Assembly: GCA_045105475.1 (NCBI GenBank)
Contig: JBGCDP010000037.1
Location: forward strand, 24,358 to 88,357
Direction of reading: 5' to 3'
Source: WTJY01 sp045105475
GTDB lineage: Bacteria > Chloroflexota > Anaerolineae > Promineifilales > Promineifilaceae
Length of the DNA: 64,000 nucleotides
In this document: piece by piece, positions 53,448-62,589 of the stretch
Numbering within the stretch: the stretch's first letter is position 1
How the letters are laid out: each line of letters opens with the position of its first letter
The notes under the pieces: generated by a model
Seen by the model: the letters and a program-made list of their open reading frames with translations, nothing else
What the model was told of the DNA's origin: nothing
Database searches by the model: none
Position numbers and translations under genes: made by a program

Positions 53448-54221
53448 ATGTCTTCTTATGACCGCTTTAAAACTCGTCGAACTGACGGGATCATTTTACG
53501 CCGAGTTGATATGGGTGAGTCTGATAGGCTCCTTACCGTGTTTACGCGCGATTATGGCAAGCTCAAGGCGGTTTCAAAGGGATCTCGCAAACCGGCTAGC
53601 CGTCAAACGGGACATGTGGAGCTTTTCGGCCGATCTAATTTGCTGATTGCGGCTGGTAAAACATTTGATATTGTCACGCAAGCTGAATCGATTGAAATGT
53701 ACCCGGCCTTACGTGAAGACCTTGTGCGGACGACCTATGCGGCCCATATCGTTGAACTGTTAGATCGCTTCACAGAAGAAGAAGATAAGAATGCTAATCT
53801 TTATCAACTATTAGCCGAGGGGCTTGGTTGGTTTGCGAATGAGAACAACCATCTATTAGCCGCCCGCTATTTCGAGCTACGCATGCTAAGCCTGACAGGG
53901 TTCCAGCCCCAGTTGTTTAAATGTGTTGCTTCGCGCGCGCCAATTGAAGAAGAAGATCAATATTTCAGTGCAGAGATGGGGGGAATTTTGAAGCCTGAGC
54001 AGTTGGCTGAGGAGCGACGTGCCCGGCCAGTGTCGGCAGCTGCTGTCAAGCTGATGCGCTTTTTGCAAACCCGGCCGTGGGAGCAAGTACGCCAGCTAAA
54101 ACTGCGGCGTGAACTGCACCAAGAGCTTGAAGACATCCTACATTACTACATTACCTATCATCTTGAACGTCGCTTAAAGACGGTCGATTTCTTGCGTCGC
54201 TTGCGCTATGAAAACCAGTAG
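53448..54221 (+). CDS. recO: DNA repair protein RecO
   Basis: The 257-residue RecFOR-pathway protein has an N-terminal OB fold (RRTDGIILRRVDMGESDRLLTVFTRDYGKLKAVSKGSRKP) and a helical C-terminal domain. It loads RecA onto SSB-coated DNA. In many RecO proteins the C-terminal domain has a four-Cys zinc finger; here only one Cys remains (LFKCVASRAPIEEE), so the zinc site is lost. It ends 10 bp from a convergent gene. Confidence 0.95.
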   Translation: MSSYDRFKTRRTDGIILRRVDMGESDRLLTVFTRDYGKLKAVSKGSRKPASRQTGHVELFGRSNLLIAAGKTFDIVTQAESIEMYPALREDLVRTTYAAHIVELLDRFTEEEDKNANLYQLLAEGLGWFANENNHLLAARYFELRMLSLTGFQPQLFKCVASRAPIEEEDQYFSAEMGGILKPEQLAEERRARPVSAAAVKLMRFLQTRPWEQVRQLKLRRELHQELEDILHYYITYHLERRLKTVDFLRRLRYENQ

Positions 54222-54231
54222 GCTTGCCTCA

Positions 54232-55404
54232 CTATTCTTCTACTGTTAGTAAAATTGAATCAGACCCACGGCCACCGTTGGCTGTGATCTGCATCTCACC
54301 TGTGATATCAACGGGCATAAGCAAGTTCGCCTCCCAATAGCCAAATTTATCGACATCGACTGTATCTCCGGCCGCAACTGAGCCATCTGCTAAACGCACC
54401 TGAATGTTCAGGGTGTCACCAGATGCGTTCCATGCGGTTCCCTGAAAAAAGACCGTTTCACCTTGTCTGATCGTGTCACCCGTTTTGGGTAAACCGATCA
54501 TCGTTCCGGCCGCATCGTCTTTTGGAGTTACATTGATTTGATATTGTGCCTCGCGTCGGTCGGCCGAATTTTCGTCACCGAACCAAGCGATGGCACAGGC
54601 TTCTCCGGTTATATCCTCAGGAATTTGGACAAACCCGCGCCAAAATCCGCTGCCATTAAGAGGGAATCGCTGGCGGGATACAATTGTTTGACAATCGTCA
54701 GCTTTAATTGCGATTGTGACAGAAAAATCTGTGGGGCGTTGGGCGTACCCATCGAAAAATAGATAAAAACCAGCGGCACCTTCACTTTTGGCCCCCGGTC
54801 GATCAAGCTGTAGATAGCGATCTTGGGTGGTGTCAGGGGAAATGTTGACGAGCAAGCTGTCGCTGGCGGCGGCGCTTTCCGGGTCCTCGTTCATATTCCA
54901 GACTGTGGTTATAAATCGTGCTTGCCCACTAAATGTGGCAGGTAAAGGTAGATTTGCTTCCCACGCACCGAAATCAAGTTCTTCGATTTGTTCTGAGACA
55001 AGCAAACGGCCGTCAAGCGTCCACAGTGCGGCTTCAAGCCGCTGATCGGAGCGACGCGCAGCTCGGCCGGAGATGACCAGAAGTTCGCCAGCCAGAGCCG
55101 ATTTTTCACCTAAGCTTGTTATATTGACTGCGGGTTGAATATTAAAATCAGGTGTGGGTGTAATCGTTGGTAATGTCGTATCAATTGTGGGTGTAAGGGT
55201 CGGAGGCAATGGCGTTGGTACGGGGGTGCGTGTAGGCGGCAGGGTCGGCGTAATCGTTGGCACTTCGGCCGGAAGCGCAGAGGTTGGGAGCAGCGTCGGG
55301 AGTGGTGGGAGCTCCGAGGGTACGGCTTGAGTGCACCCCAGCAAAAATATTGATAGAAATACAGTCTGGGCAATAACTTTAAATTGTGAATAGAAACTTT
55401 TCAT
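54232..55404 (-). CDS. Lipoprotein with Thr/Pro-rich stalk and Ig-like modules
   Basis: The 390-residue protein has lipobox LLGCT, then a stalk of about 60 residues rich in Pro and Thr, and about three beta-sandwich modules. The first and last share a FGAWEANLPLP / FGYWEANLLMP phrase followed by FSGQARF / ITGEMQI, and a GSGFWRGFVQIPEDITGEA version sits between. So the modules are internal repeats. The stalk projects them from the membrane. It is 24 bp downstream of the M23 endopeptidase gene, probably co-transcribed. Function unknown. Confidence 0.8.
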   Translation of the reverse strand: MKSFYSQFKVIAQTVFLSIFLLGCTQAVPSELPPLPTLLPTSALPAEVPTITPTLPPTRTPVPTPLPPTLTPTIDTTLPTITPTPDFNIQPAVNITSLGEKSALAGELLVISGRAARRSDQRLEAALWTLDGRLLVSEQIEELDFGAWEANLPLPATFSGQARFITTVWNMNEDPESAAASDSLLVNISPDTTQDRYLQLDRPGAKSEGAAGFYLFFDGYAQRPTDFSVTIAIKADDCQTIVSRQRFPLNGSGFWRGFVQIPEDITGEACAIAWFGDENSADRREAQYQINVTPKDDAAGTMIGLPKTGDTIRQGETVFFQGTAWNASGDTLNIQVRLADGSVAAGDTVDVDKFGYWEANLLMPVDITGEMQITANGGRGSDSILLTVEE

Positions 55405-55427
55405 ATGGATATAAAAATCTTGTCAAC

Positions 55428-57179
55428 TTACTCAGCGCTACTAAATATTCTTTCAATCAGTTCACGAGTTTCGATCGGGCGTAGATATTGTCCCAGATAG
55501 CTCTGATCACCATACCATAGCTCAAAGTGTAAATGGGAATCGACCGCTGGCCCATCAAGTGAACCAGGCGAACCAGAATTACCTACCTGACCGATAGTCT
55601 GTCCTTGGGCAACCTCTATTCCAACATCGATATTAAAATCAATTGTACTCAGGTGAGCATGACGGGAAATAAAGCCGTTGTCATGTTGGATCCACACTTG
55701 GCGACCACGGAAAAAGTCTAGTCCTTTATCAGACGTTTGCCCTAGCTGAGCTGCCTCTGCTCGATAAAAGTAGAAAAGCTCTGGCCATGGTTCTATATAG
55801 TCCCAATCTGCTCTGATGATGGTACCGGCCGCCACTGCTCGAATTTCTCGTCCTGGCCCCCAGTAGAAGTCCATTCCTTCGTGGATACCTTGTCGGTAGT
55901 GGCGTGGTGCACCTGGGAGCCGTAACTCACGAAAGTCAGGAGGTAAATTTTCAATCGGCAAAATTAGATCGGGTAGCTGAGACCAAAATTGCGGATCATG
56001 AGGGGCGCGACTTGAGGGTATAACCGGATTATCACCTAAATGAATGACCATTTGTGTTTCAGGTTGGATTGGCAAATAAATGGCGTTTTTTCCTGCATAG
56101 ATCGGTATTGAACTGCCGAACTGATCAAGAGCCAGGGCGAAGGTTGAAATAGGGAAATCAAATTCAGTTTGAGAAAGCAGGGTTCCGTTTTCGTTATTGA
56201 GAACAGAGAGCCGTAATCCTCCCTCATCAAGAAGATAAAGTGCTTTTGGCCCGACCTGAATTTCGCGGGGCTGAACAATTTCGATGTTCGGCCGGAAGTT
56301 GCTGTCAATCTGCCCCTGAACATAGCGGATGATTTCAGCGTATGGTTCATCAATTGGCCGTTGGAGCACATAGGCGAATGACTCTGCTGAACCGCGTAAA
56401 ACAGACAAATCGATCAATATGTCTTCTTCATCAACCGCCCAGCCTGTTTCGTCTTGATCAGGTAGATAGCGGACGCCGTATCGATAGCTTGTTTCGAGCA
56501 GGAAACGGTCCAAGCCATTGGTTGCGAGTGAAAGATAGTAATGGGAGGAGGTCGTCCCAATCGGCCGTGAGTAGCGATCTTGAACCCATAGCTTGGTTTT
56601 AAGATCATATAAATACACATCACCAACTCGATCTAATACCAATAATCCAGATAAAGGATCACCGTTCAGATCGATCAGAGACAAATCTAACGGCTCTTGG
56701 ACCGGATCTTCTGAAACCATATCGCCGGGGGCTAAGATAACCGCTGGTGAGGTTTGATTTTCAAGATCGATCTGCAAAATTTTCCCACCATCCAGCAGCC
56801 ATGCTAACCGGCCGTTGCTCACCATTGAAATAGGATGGATAAATGCATCTCCATTGTTTGCCGTAAAGCAAATCCGGCCGGAATTAACCAGCTCCGCTTG
56901 CGCACATGCTGGAGCAGGCTCAGTTGGAATATTTTCAACGGCTAAAGTTGGTGGGGAACTTAGAGTTGGTGCGATGGTTGAAAGCTGAATTGGGGTTTGA
57001 GTTGGCTGTATGGGAGTAAGCTGAACCTTAGCGGTTGCTTGAACAGTTGCAGGAACGCTTACCTCATTGTTTGAAGAAACATCTGTGTTTGGATTGTTTT
57101 GCTCGTTTGCAGCACTACATGCGGCTAGAAAAAATAATCCAGCTATGACTATGCCCCACACCCTTTTTAAAATATTCAC
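55428..57179 (-). CDS. Lipoprotein with C-terminal M23 metallopeptidase domain
   Basis: From GTG 57179 (VNILKRVWGIVIAGLFFLAAC) the protein is 583 residues with lipobox LAAC. The middle (about residues 100-420) has repeated LDLENQTS / YDLKTKLWVQD-like strands and may be a beta propeller. The C-terminal M23 (LytM) domain keeps the zinc ligands HEGMD (His and Asp) and SHLHF (His), plus HDNGFISRHAHLS. It should cut peptidoglycan cross-links outside the membrane. An in-frame TTG at 57203 is less likely: a TATAAT lies 7 nt before the GTG. Confidence 0.87.
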   Translation of the reverse strand: MNILKRVWGIVIAGLFFLAACSAANEQNNPNTDVSSNNEVSVPATVQATAKVQLTPIQPTQTPIQLSTIAPTLSSPPTLAVENIPTEPAPACAQAELVNSGRICFTANNGDAFIHPISMVSNGRLAWLLDGGKILQIDLENQTSPAVILAPGDMVSEDPVQEPLDLSLIDLNGDPLSGLLVLDRVGDVYLYDLKTKLWVQDRYSRPIGTTSSHYYLSLATNGLDRFLLETSYRYGVRYLPDQDETGWAVDEEDILIDLSVLRGSAESFAYVLQRPIDEPYAEIIRYVQGQIDSNFRPNIEIVQPREIQVGPKALYLLDEGGLRLSVLNNENGTLLSQTEFDFPISTFALALDQFGSSIPIYAGKNAIYLPIQPETQMVIHLGDNPVIPSSRAPHDPQFWSQLPDLILPIENLPPDFRELRLPGAPRHYRQGIHEGMDFYWGPGREIRAVAAGTIIRADWDYIEPWPELFYFYRAEAAQLGQTSDKGLDFFRGRQVWIQHDNGFISRHAHLSTIDFNIDVGIEVAQGQTIGQVGNSGSPGSLDGPAVDSHLHFELWYGDQSYLGQYLRPIETRELIERIFSSAE

Positions 57180-57186
57180 GGCCGGA

Positions 57187-57192
57187 ATTATA
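57187..57192 (-). promoter_or_regulatory. -10 box of the M23 gene, leaderless layout
   Basis: TATAAT (minus strand) ends 7 nt before GTG 57179, with CGGCCG in between. No good -35 box and no ribosome-binding site. Confidence 0.5.
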
Positions 57193-57241
57193 CAGACTTT
57201 CAAAAATTAAGCGTGGAAGATGAGTGATAGAGAATCTGAGC

Positions 57242-57281
57242 GAAGTGGCAAAGGTTTTATAGGGTAAATCTTTGCCACTTC
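57242..57281. other. Hairpin between the dehydrogenase and M23 genes
   Basis: Perfect 12-bp stem GAAGTGGCAAAG / CTTTGCCACTTC with a 16-nt loop. It lies 10 bp past the stop of the dehydrogenase gene and may end its transcript, though no T-tract follows. Confidence 0.65.
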
Positions 57282-57290
57282 AGCCAGTTT

Positions 57291-58373
57291 TTAGTCAAAA
57301 ATAATCACATTTCGTAAGGCTTCACCATTACGGGCTGATTCAATCGCTTCATTAATCTGCTCAAGCGGATAGCGACCAGTAATTAGCTCATCCAGTTTTA
57401 AGCGGCCGCTCTGATAAAGCTCGATCAATTTTGGCACATCGATTTGTAGCCGAGCCGACCCCATCTTGCTGCCTTTGATTGTTTGGGAAGCTGCGGCGAT
57501 GTTGGACATTTCAACTTCGGTCATGACCCCTGTCGGCGGCATACCAACCATCACGAATGTCCCAGTTGCCGACACAAGCTGAAGCCCTTGATCGATGGCG
57601 GGTCCACTTCCGGCCGCTACAAAGACATATTCTGCTCCACGGCCGCTGGTTAAGGCCTTCACCTGTTCGATTGCATCTTCACGGCGGGGGTTGATGGCAT
57701 GGGTCGCTCCAAACTCTAGCGCCGCTTCAAGTTTGCTGTCGCTCAGATCAATTGCAATAACGGGGTGTGCGCCTGAAAGAGCTGCACCTTGAATGCTGTT
57801 GAGTCCAACACCACCATTGCCAATCACAACAACGCTGGCTCCGGCCGGAACCTCGGCCGTATTTGTTACGGCACCTAAGCCTGTAATAACGCCACAGGCC
57901 AATAGCGAGGCGCTATCAAGCGGGATTTCTTTTGGAATAACAACGACTTGAGATTGGTCAACAACCACGTATTCAGCAAACGCTCCGGTGTTTAAGCCTT
58001 GGATTACGGCTTGATTATCACCGTCTAGCAGTAAATCCTCGCTACGTTCGAAATCTGTCTCACAGCTTGTGAAGTGCCCTTGATCGCAATAGTAGCAGTG
58101 CCCACACGATTTAATCAGCGTAACCACAACATGGTCACCTGCCTTTAAACGAGTAACACCCGGCCCGACTTCTTCAATGACTCCGGCCGCCTCATGCCCT
58201 AAGAGGAGTGGGAGATTTCCTCCCCAACCACCATCGGCATAAATAATATCGCTGTGGCAAATGGCACATGCCGCCATTTTGACTTTAATCTCTCCTGCTT
58301 GAGGAGCGGCTATTTCTATTTCTTCAATGACAAGCGGTTTGCCAAATTCACGTAATACGGCAGCTTTCATCAT
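57291..58373 (-). CDS. Zinc-dependent alcohol dehydrogenase (MDR, class III-like)
   Basis: The 360-residue NAD(P)-dependent MDR oxidoreductase. Catalytic zinc ligands are in AICHSD, GHEAAG and ACGV; the structural zinc site is the four-Cys lobe C-GHC-YYC-...C (CGHCYYCDQGHFTSC). The Rossmann nucleotide motif is VVVIGNGGVGLNSIQ. It converts an alcohol and an aldehyde; substrate unknown. I place the start at ATG 58373 (MMKAAVLREFG) because GGAGAAG lies upstream; the longer frame is unsupported. Confidence 0.92.
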   Translation of the reverse strand: MMKAAVLREFGKPLVIEEIEIAAPQAGEIKVKMAACAICHSDIIYADGGWGGNLPLLLGHEAAGVIEEVGPGVTRLKAGDHVVVTLIKSCGHCYYCDQGHFTSCETDFERSEDLLLDGDNQAVIQGLNTGAFAEYVVVDQSQVVVIPKEIPLDSASLLACGVITGLGAVTNTAEVPAGASVVVIGNGGVGLNSIQGAALSGAHPVIAIDLSDSKLEAALEFGATHAINPRREDAIEQVKALTSGRGAEYVFVAAGSGPAIDQGLQLVSATGTFVMVGMPPTGVMTEVEMSNIAAASQTIKGSKMGSARLQIDVPKLIELYQSGRLKLDELITGRYPLEQINEAIESARNGEALRNVIIFD

Positions 58374-58454
58374 AATGGATCTTCTCCAGGAAGTTAAAAT
58401 TTTTGGGATGGTAGCCGAAAAATAACAAAGGGAAAAGAAAGTGGTTGGTTTCAA

Positions 58455-58492
58455 CAAAAAAAGGCCAGCTTTTTAAAGCTGGCCTTTTTTGT
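58455..58492 (-). terminator. Terminator of the SAF-protein pair
   Basis: Perfect stem AAAAAGGCCAGCTT / AAGCTGGCCTTTTT with T-runs both ways, just past the stop at 58514. Confidence 0.93.
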
Positions 58493-58513
58493 TTTTAACT
58501 GTGTTGTTGGACT

Positions 58514-59731
58514 CTATGGAGTTGGAAAACTCTCGATAGGTGGCTCTAGACCATACTGGAATGGTTCTGGAATAGCCAAGCCCGCTTGTTCAACCAGCTG
58601 AGGCAAACTCACGGCCGTGGTTACAAATACAGCCCGGTCACCTTGTGAGCGCAGTGCCAAGTCAATGTCTATGCCTGGTTCTTCTAAAGCCCACTTCATT
58701 GTTAATGCATCTTGTAATGGCAAACTAACAATGATTAGGTCTGGAGAAATTTGAGTTAAACGATTGCGCACTATTTCTAGCTGATCACGCAGTGTCTGAG
58801 CCTGTAGACCGTAATTAAGCAGCAGTGCTTCTCGATCTTCAGGAGGTAATTGCTCGACCTCGCTCTCTAATCGTTCCAACTCTTCGAGCTGAACCATGAG
58901 CGTATAATTATTTGGCCCTTCCCAACCAGATTGGCCAGGATTCGACCAGTTGCCTAGCCATAATACTTCAGCTTGCTGAATAGTAAGCTGAGAAGTACGG
59001 CGCGGAATTTGGCGCACGATTGTTTCTTCACCAGAGGCCACTTCTACATTGTCTATGCCCTGCGGCACAGTTGTAATGACGCGGTCAATTTCAGGAATAA
59101 GTTCTAATCGGCCTTGGCTGATTGCGGGTAGAAGGAAGAACTCGCCTTCTTCTAGAGCATCTGCGTCAACCAGACGGGTGATATTTGGCAACGGTGTTTG
59201 AAATTCGAGGTCAAGCTCGACAATGTCAAAGCTCATTAAGACATCAACAAAGTCGCCGGGGCGCATCGCATATGAAGCGGCGGACAAACTATCAACAGGG
59301 ATTGCGATAGAGACTCGGCCGTTGTCAATGTGCAATGAAAGATCAGACCCGATATCAGGCAAGTCAGCTGCGTTTAAAGCCAACATCGGCGCTAAAACTT
59401 CCTGCCCTTGGGCAATGTCCGTTTTAACGATGCTGCCTGCGACCTCTTCTGGTGATCCAAAGAAATACCCACCACGGACAGCGATATTATTAATCGGCCG
59501 TAGTTCGGTTGTTAAGTATTCAACTTCGAGGCGGGTTCCTAGTGGAATTGGAACCCGGGCAACGACAACATTCACAAACTCGTTGTTTTCGTCGTCCCCT
59601 TCACCATCTTCTTGCTGGATAGGTTGTAAACCTTCGGCCGCAAATATGACGCCAGAAGGTAGTCCCAAAACAAACAAAAAGATAAGCAAAAAAGCTAATT
59701 TAGATTTTTTCATTTTGATTCTATTGGCCAT
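58514..59731 (-). CDS. SAF-domain (CpaB/RcpC-like) secreted protein 2
   Basis: From ATG 59731 (MANRIKMKKSKLAFLLIF) the protein is 405 residues with a signal peptide ending AEG-. The SAF domain is NVVVARVPIPLGTRLEVEYLTTELRPI ... SIVKTDIAQGQEVLAPML, followed by RVSIAIPVDSLSAASYAMRPGDFVDVLMSF typical of Flp-pilus assembly protein CpaB/RcpC. It may stabilise a pilus or secretion channel. AGGAAGGAG fixes the start, 10 bp inside the upstream paralogue. No other Tad genes are in the window. Confidence 0.85.
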   Translation of the reverse strand: MANRIKMKKSKLAFLLIFLFVLGLPSGVIFAAEGLQPIQQEDGEGDDENNEFVNVVVARVPIPLGTRLEVEYLTTELRPINNIAVRGGYFFGSPEEVAGSIVKTDIAQGQEVLAPMLALNAADLPDIGSDLSLHIDNGRVSIAIPVDSLSAASYAMRPGDFVDVLMSFDIVELDLEFQTPLPNITRLVDADALEEGEFFLLPAISQGRLELIPEIDRVITTVPQGIDNVEVASGEETIVRQIPRRTSQLTIQQAEVLWLGNWSNPGQSGWEGPNNYTLMVQLEELERLESEVEQLPPEDREALLLNYGLQAQTLRDQLEIVRNRLTQISPDLIIVSLPLQDALTMKWALEEPGIDIDLALRSQGDRAVFVTTAVSLPQLVEQAGLAIPEPFQYGLEPPIESFPTP

Positions 59732-60974
59732 CAGCATCTCCTTCCTCAGGTTGAGGAGTCCCTGCTGGTTCAACTGGTTTAAACGTATTGTCGTCTGTAT
59801 CAACCACATAGGTGAAGTTTGGCGGAATCTCGATGTTGAAGCGCTCTAGAACATAATCTAGGCTTACATTCTCAACTGCGTAAAGTTGGCCATCACCTTC
59901 GCCACGCAGTGCAAAATCAACGACAGAGTTTGTTTCTACAGCATATTTTAAGAAGACCTGCTGCTGTGGAGGAAGCGCAACTAAAATCGTTTCAGCTAAG
60001 AGAGGGTCTTTCAGCTGAGCTATTGTTTCGTTAACCGCATTCGCCAATTCTGAAAGAGACACCTGAGCATCTTCAGGTGTTTGTCCTGATTCTGCTAGCT
60101 GCTCTTCCTCTTCAGGTGATAGCGTGGGTGTTGGTAGCATAGGCGGTACTGGTGGAATCCAGTCGCCGACCTCGATAATACGAGCATTCTGAATTACAAA
60201 GGCTACATGCTGACCGCGTGCATTTTGTTCTGAAGGAGCTATGTTTGCGAGATCACCCGTTGGTAGCTCTTCGTAACGTCCTTGCGGCTCAATTAGAAAT
60301 GGAACTTGAACCGTCTCAACAATTGTATTTCCTTGATCGTCAATTGATTCAACTTCTTGGGTCAAGTAGATAACGGCGTTGTTGTGCAGACGCGTTTGGA
60401 ATTGCTCATCGACTGGTAATAGCAAGAAGCTAATTAAAATATCAACCGAGTCGCCAGCTTCAACTGCGCTACCAACCCCATGCTCACGGCTAAACGGTAC
60501 TGACATAGCCACAAAGCCGGGTGGAATTAGCGAAGATGGGCCAAAATCTTCTTGACCAACTTGGCGCAAATCACTTACCAAAGCTTCTATTGTTAGGGTT
60601 TCACCTTGGAAGACACTTTTGCGAGTAAATAGGCCAATCGCATCTTCAATGTCTGTGATCATGTTGGGGGAAACTTGATCAGCTAACCGAAGTTCAGTCT
60701 GTAGCTCGGCTTCAGTTAACTGAAAACCGCGCGGAATTGTGTTGTTTGAAACCACAACCTCAATAAACTGAACATTTTCTTCAGCCGCTACTGTCACAAT
60801 TGGAACATCTGTTGGCTGGCCCTCAATGACAGGGGCTGGGGTGTTCGTCGGTGCAGCCGTTGGTTCTGGTGCAAACGGATTCCCGCCATCTCCAAGGAGA
60901 AAAAACGCCCCTAGGAAGATCGCAGCAATAATGACCAATAATATTAGGAGTATTCCAACTACTCGTCTATTCAT
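59721..60974 (-). CDS. SAF-domain (CpaB/RcpC-like) protein 1
   Basis: The 417-residue paralogue has an N-terminal membrane anchor (VVGILLILLVIIAAIFLGAFFLL), a Pro/Thr linker and the SAF pattern VVVSNNTIPRGFQLTEAELQTELR ... RKSVFQGETLTIEALV, then VAMSVPFSREHGVGSAVEAGDSVDILISF. The C-terminal part (ILVALPPQQQVFLKYAVETNSVVDFALRGEGD) parallels the same region of protein 2, so the pair arose by duplication. Confidence 0.85.
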   Translation of the reverse strand: MNRRVVGILLILLVIIAAIFLGAFFLLGDGGNPFAPEPTAAPTNTPAPVIEGQPTDVPIVTVAAEENVQFIEVVVSNNTIPRGFQLTEAELQTELRLADQVSPNMITDIEDAIGLFTRKSVFQGETLTIEALVSDLRQVGQEDFGPSSLIPPGFVAMSVPFSREHGVGSAVEAGDSVDILISFLLLPVDEQFQTRLHNNAVIYLTQEVESIDDQGNTIVETVQVPFLIEPQGRYEELPTGDLANIAPSEQNARGQHVAFVIQNARIIEVGDWIPPVPPMLPTPTLSPEEEEQLAESGQTPEDAQVSLSELANAVNETIAQLKDPLLAETILVALPPQQQVFLKYAVETNSVVDFALRGEGDGQLYAVENVSLDYVLERFNIEIPPNFTYVVDTDDNTFKPVEPAGTPQPEEGDADGQ

Positions 60975-61352
60975 ACTGTCTTAGAGTGCATCATTAAATT
61001 CGGGATTAGCCCGACTTAATCTGCATTTCGTAGGCCTGACATTATTTCTGGTGAAAATCAGCAGAAATCGATCCAGGCCGCCTGTAAATCCGAAATATGA
61101 GAGTTCGGGTGGAAGTTGCTATTTTGGACGTTTACCAGAGGTAAATAAGTAGAAAGTAGAACCTTCGCCAACAATATGTCAACTTAACAGGTGGATATTA
61201 GCATAGGGGCGTAGGGCTGACAACTACCAGTCGGCTCCAGTGACGTGTAAAAATTTTAACAGTTAGGACGAATGTACTTATTTGGAGTGGGATAATAGGT
61301 AAAAAGGGGGTGTTTTGTGTGGATGTCAGAAAATGTAGGCTCAAAAAAAGCG
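60975..61352. other. Gene-free region upstream of the SAF pair
   Basis: About 380 bp without an ORF or recognised RNA; it should contain the promoter of the SAF pair. I found no convincing -35/-10 pair. Confidence 0.4.
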
Positions 61353-61769
61353 TTAGCGGGAAGGGCGTGGAGAATCACTTAGCATTTTCCACCAAGCTTG
61401 CCATGGTTGCGCGTCTAATATCGGGTCACGAGTTGTTGCCGGCAGTGGGGTTGGGGCGAGTGTCGCTTCGATTAATTCTGGCTTGACACGCACTTCACCA
61501 TTTTGGAGCAGCCCACCTTCATTACGCGCATAATCTTCAACGCTTTCATCCCCAGTTCGGTATTCAAGCGTGGCTCCAAGTTCAACCTGGCGAGTGCTTT
61601 CTAGAGCAACTTGGGCTTCAACCACTTGTCTCTCTTCGAGCATTAACTCACCATTTTGATTGCGACGATTGATCACAACAGTGAAGTAAAGTACGCCAAT
61701 GACAAGTAGGAAGATGATAATTTGGGGAAGTGAGAGAAGCGGTTGCTCGCGAAAAGATTGTCGATCCAT
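61353..61769 (-). CDS. Small single-pass membrane protein, septum/FtsL-like topology
   Basis: From ATG 61769 (MDRQSFREQPLLSLPQ) the protein is 138 residues: a short basic N-terminus, one helix (IIIFLLVIGVLYFTVVI), a charged coiled-coil-like stretch (NRRNQNGELMLEERQVVEAQVALEST), then a Pro-rich tail. The topology and the helix-then-coil arrangement recall FtsL/DivIC-type septum proteins, but there is no sequence proof. The gene starts 6 nt after a -10 box. Confidence 0.65.
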   Translation of the reverse strand: MDRQSFREQPLLSLPQIIIFLLVIGVLYFTVVINRRNQNGELMLEERQVVEAQVALESTRQVELGATLEYRTGDESVEDYARNEGGLLQNGEVRVKPELIEATLAPTPLPATTRDPILDAQPWQAWWKMLSDSPRPSR

Positions 61770-61775
61770 ACAGTG

Positions 61776-61805
61776 AATATACCATCTAGAAGATGGGGTA
61801 AGCAA
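61776..61805 (-). promoter_or_regulatory. Promoter of the small membrane protein, leaderless layout
   Basis: TTGCTT (61800-61805), 18-bp spacer, TATATT (61776-61781), then 6 nt to ATG 61769. Confidence 0.55.
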
Positions 61806-61847
61806 TTTTTTTAGGAGCTTTTAGGATAGGAAGTTGGTACTGAACGA

Positions 61848-62036
61848 TTAATGATATTCGCCAAGAGGGCAGACGAATGTGAAGGCGGTTGGGTCGGTTG
61901 CGAATTCGGCCGCGCTTGCTGCATCAACCTGAATGCCAAGAATCAGATAGATTAGGCCAACGGTGAGAATAATCGCGCCGATCCAGTAGAGCATGGCTGG
62001 GGAGACTTGTTCGATTTCATGGTCAAAGGTTGTCAT
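61848..62036 (-). CDS. Small single-pass membrane protein
   Basis: The 62-residue protein has one helix (AMLYWIGAIILTVGLIYLILGI). The ATG overlaps the Nudix stop by 4 bp (ATGA), indicating translational coupling. No family recognised. Confidence 0.6.
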   Translation of the reverse strand: MTTFDHEIEQVSPAMLYWIGAIILTVGLIYLILGIQVDAASAAEFATDPTAFTFVCPLGEYH

Positions 62037-62587
62037 GATGCTGAAATTTTAGCATAAGTTAGCTTTTTAATAAATCTCTTCAGATGGGGTTCTGCTTTTT
62101 CAAATGGGATTTTGTCTAGATCGAACCACTTTATTTGATTAAATTCATCTTCATCAAAATTTAGGGGGTCGGCCGAATTGTGTTTGAGCACATACCATAA
62201 TGAAACATCGATATGTCCGGCTGTGAGCCCAACTGTTTCTGTAACGGTAACAAAAATCGGTTTTTCAAAAAGAAAGTTAGCCTTCAGGTTTAATTCTTCC
62301 AACGCTTCGCGCTCGGCCGTTATTTTAGGATGTTCATCTGGTTCAACATGTCCGCCACTGGGGAGCCAGAGCTGCGCTTTTTTATGATCAACCAACAATA
62401 TCTGATTCGCTTGAGCATCAAAAACGACAAAGTAAGAAACGAGATGAGGGCTAGGTGTTGCAGGCTTCTCCACTCGAAACAACCCAGCACCTGAATCGAT
62501 CCAGCCGAGCACTTGAGACTGATGTTCAGCCTCAAGTGCATCAACTGGAATAATATTTTCGATTAGCGTGCGGATTTGGGAGCGCAA
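62033..62587 (-). CDS. Nudix hydrolase
   Basis: The 184-residue protein has an intact Nudix box, G-x5-E-x7-REALEELNL (GHVEPDEHPKITAEREALEEL), near residues 78-100. It hydrolyses a nucleoside diphosphate linked to another moiety; substrate unknown. It begins at TTG 62587, two bases after the stop of the upstream MFS gene, with no ATG available early in the frame, so reinitiation is likely. Confidence 0.85.
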   Translation of the reverse strand: MRSQIRTLIENIIPVDALEAEHQSQVLGWIDSGAGLFRVEKPATPSPHLVSYFVVFDAQANQILLVDHKKAQLWLPSGGHVEPDEHPKITAEREALEELNLKANFLFEKPIFVTVTETVGLTAGHIDVSLWYVLKHNSADPLNFDEDEFNQIKWFDLDKIPFEKAEPHLKRFIKKLTYAKISAS

Positions 62588-62589
62588 GG

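Noticed and set aside
59223..59849. Plus-strand ORF of 208 codons
   Set aside because: Antisense shadow of the two SAF-domain genes, which have signal peptides, ribosome-binding sites and family motifs; this frame has none.
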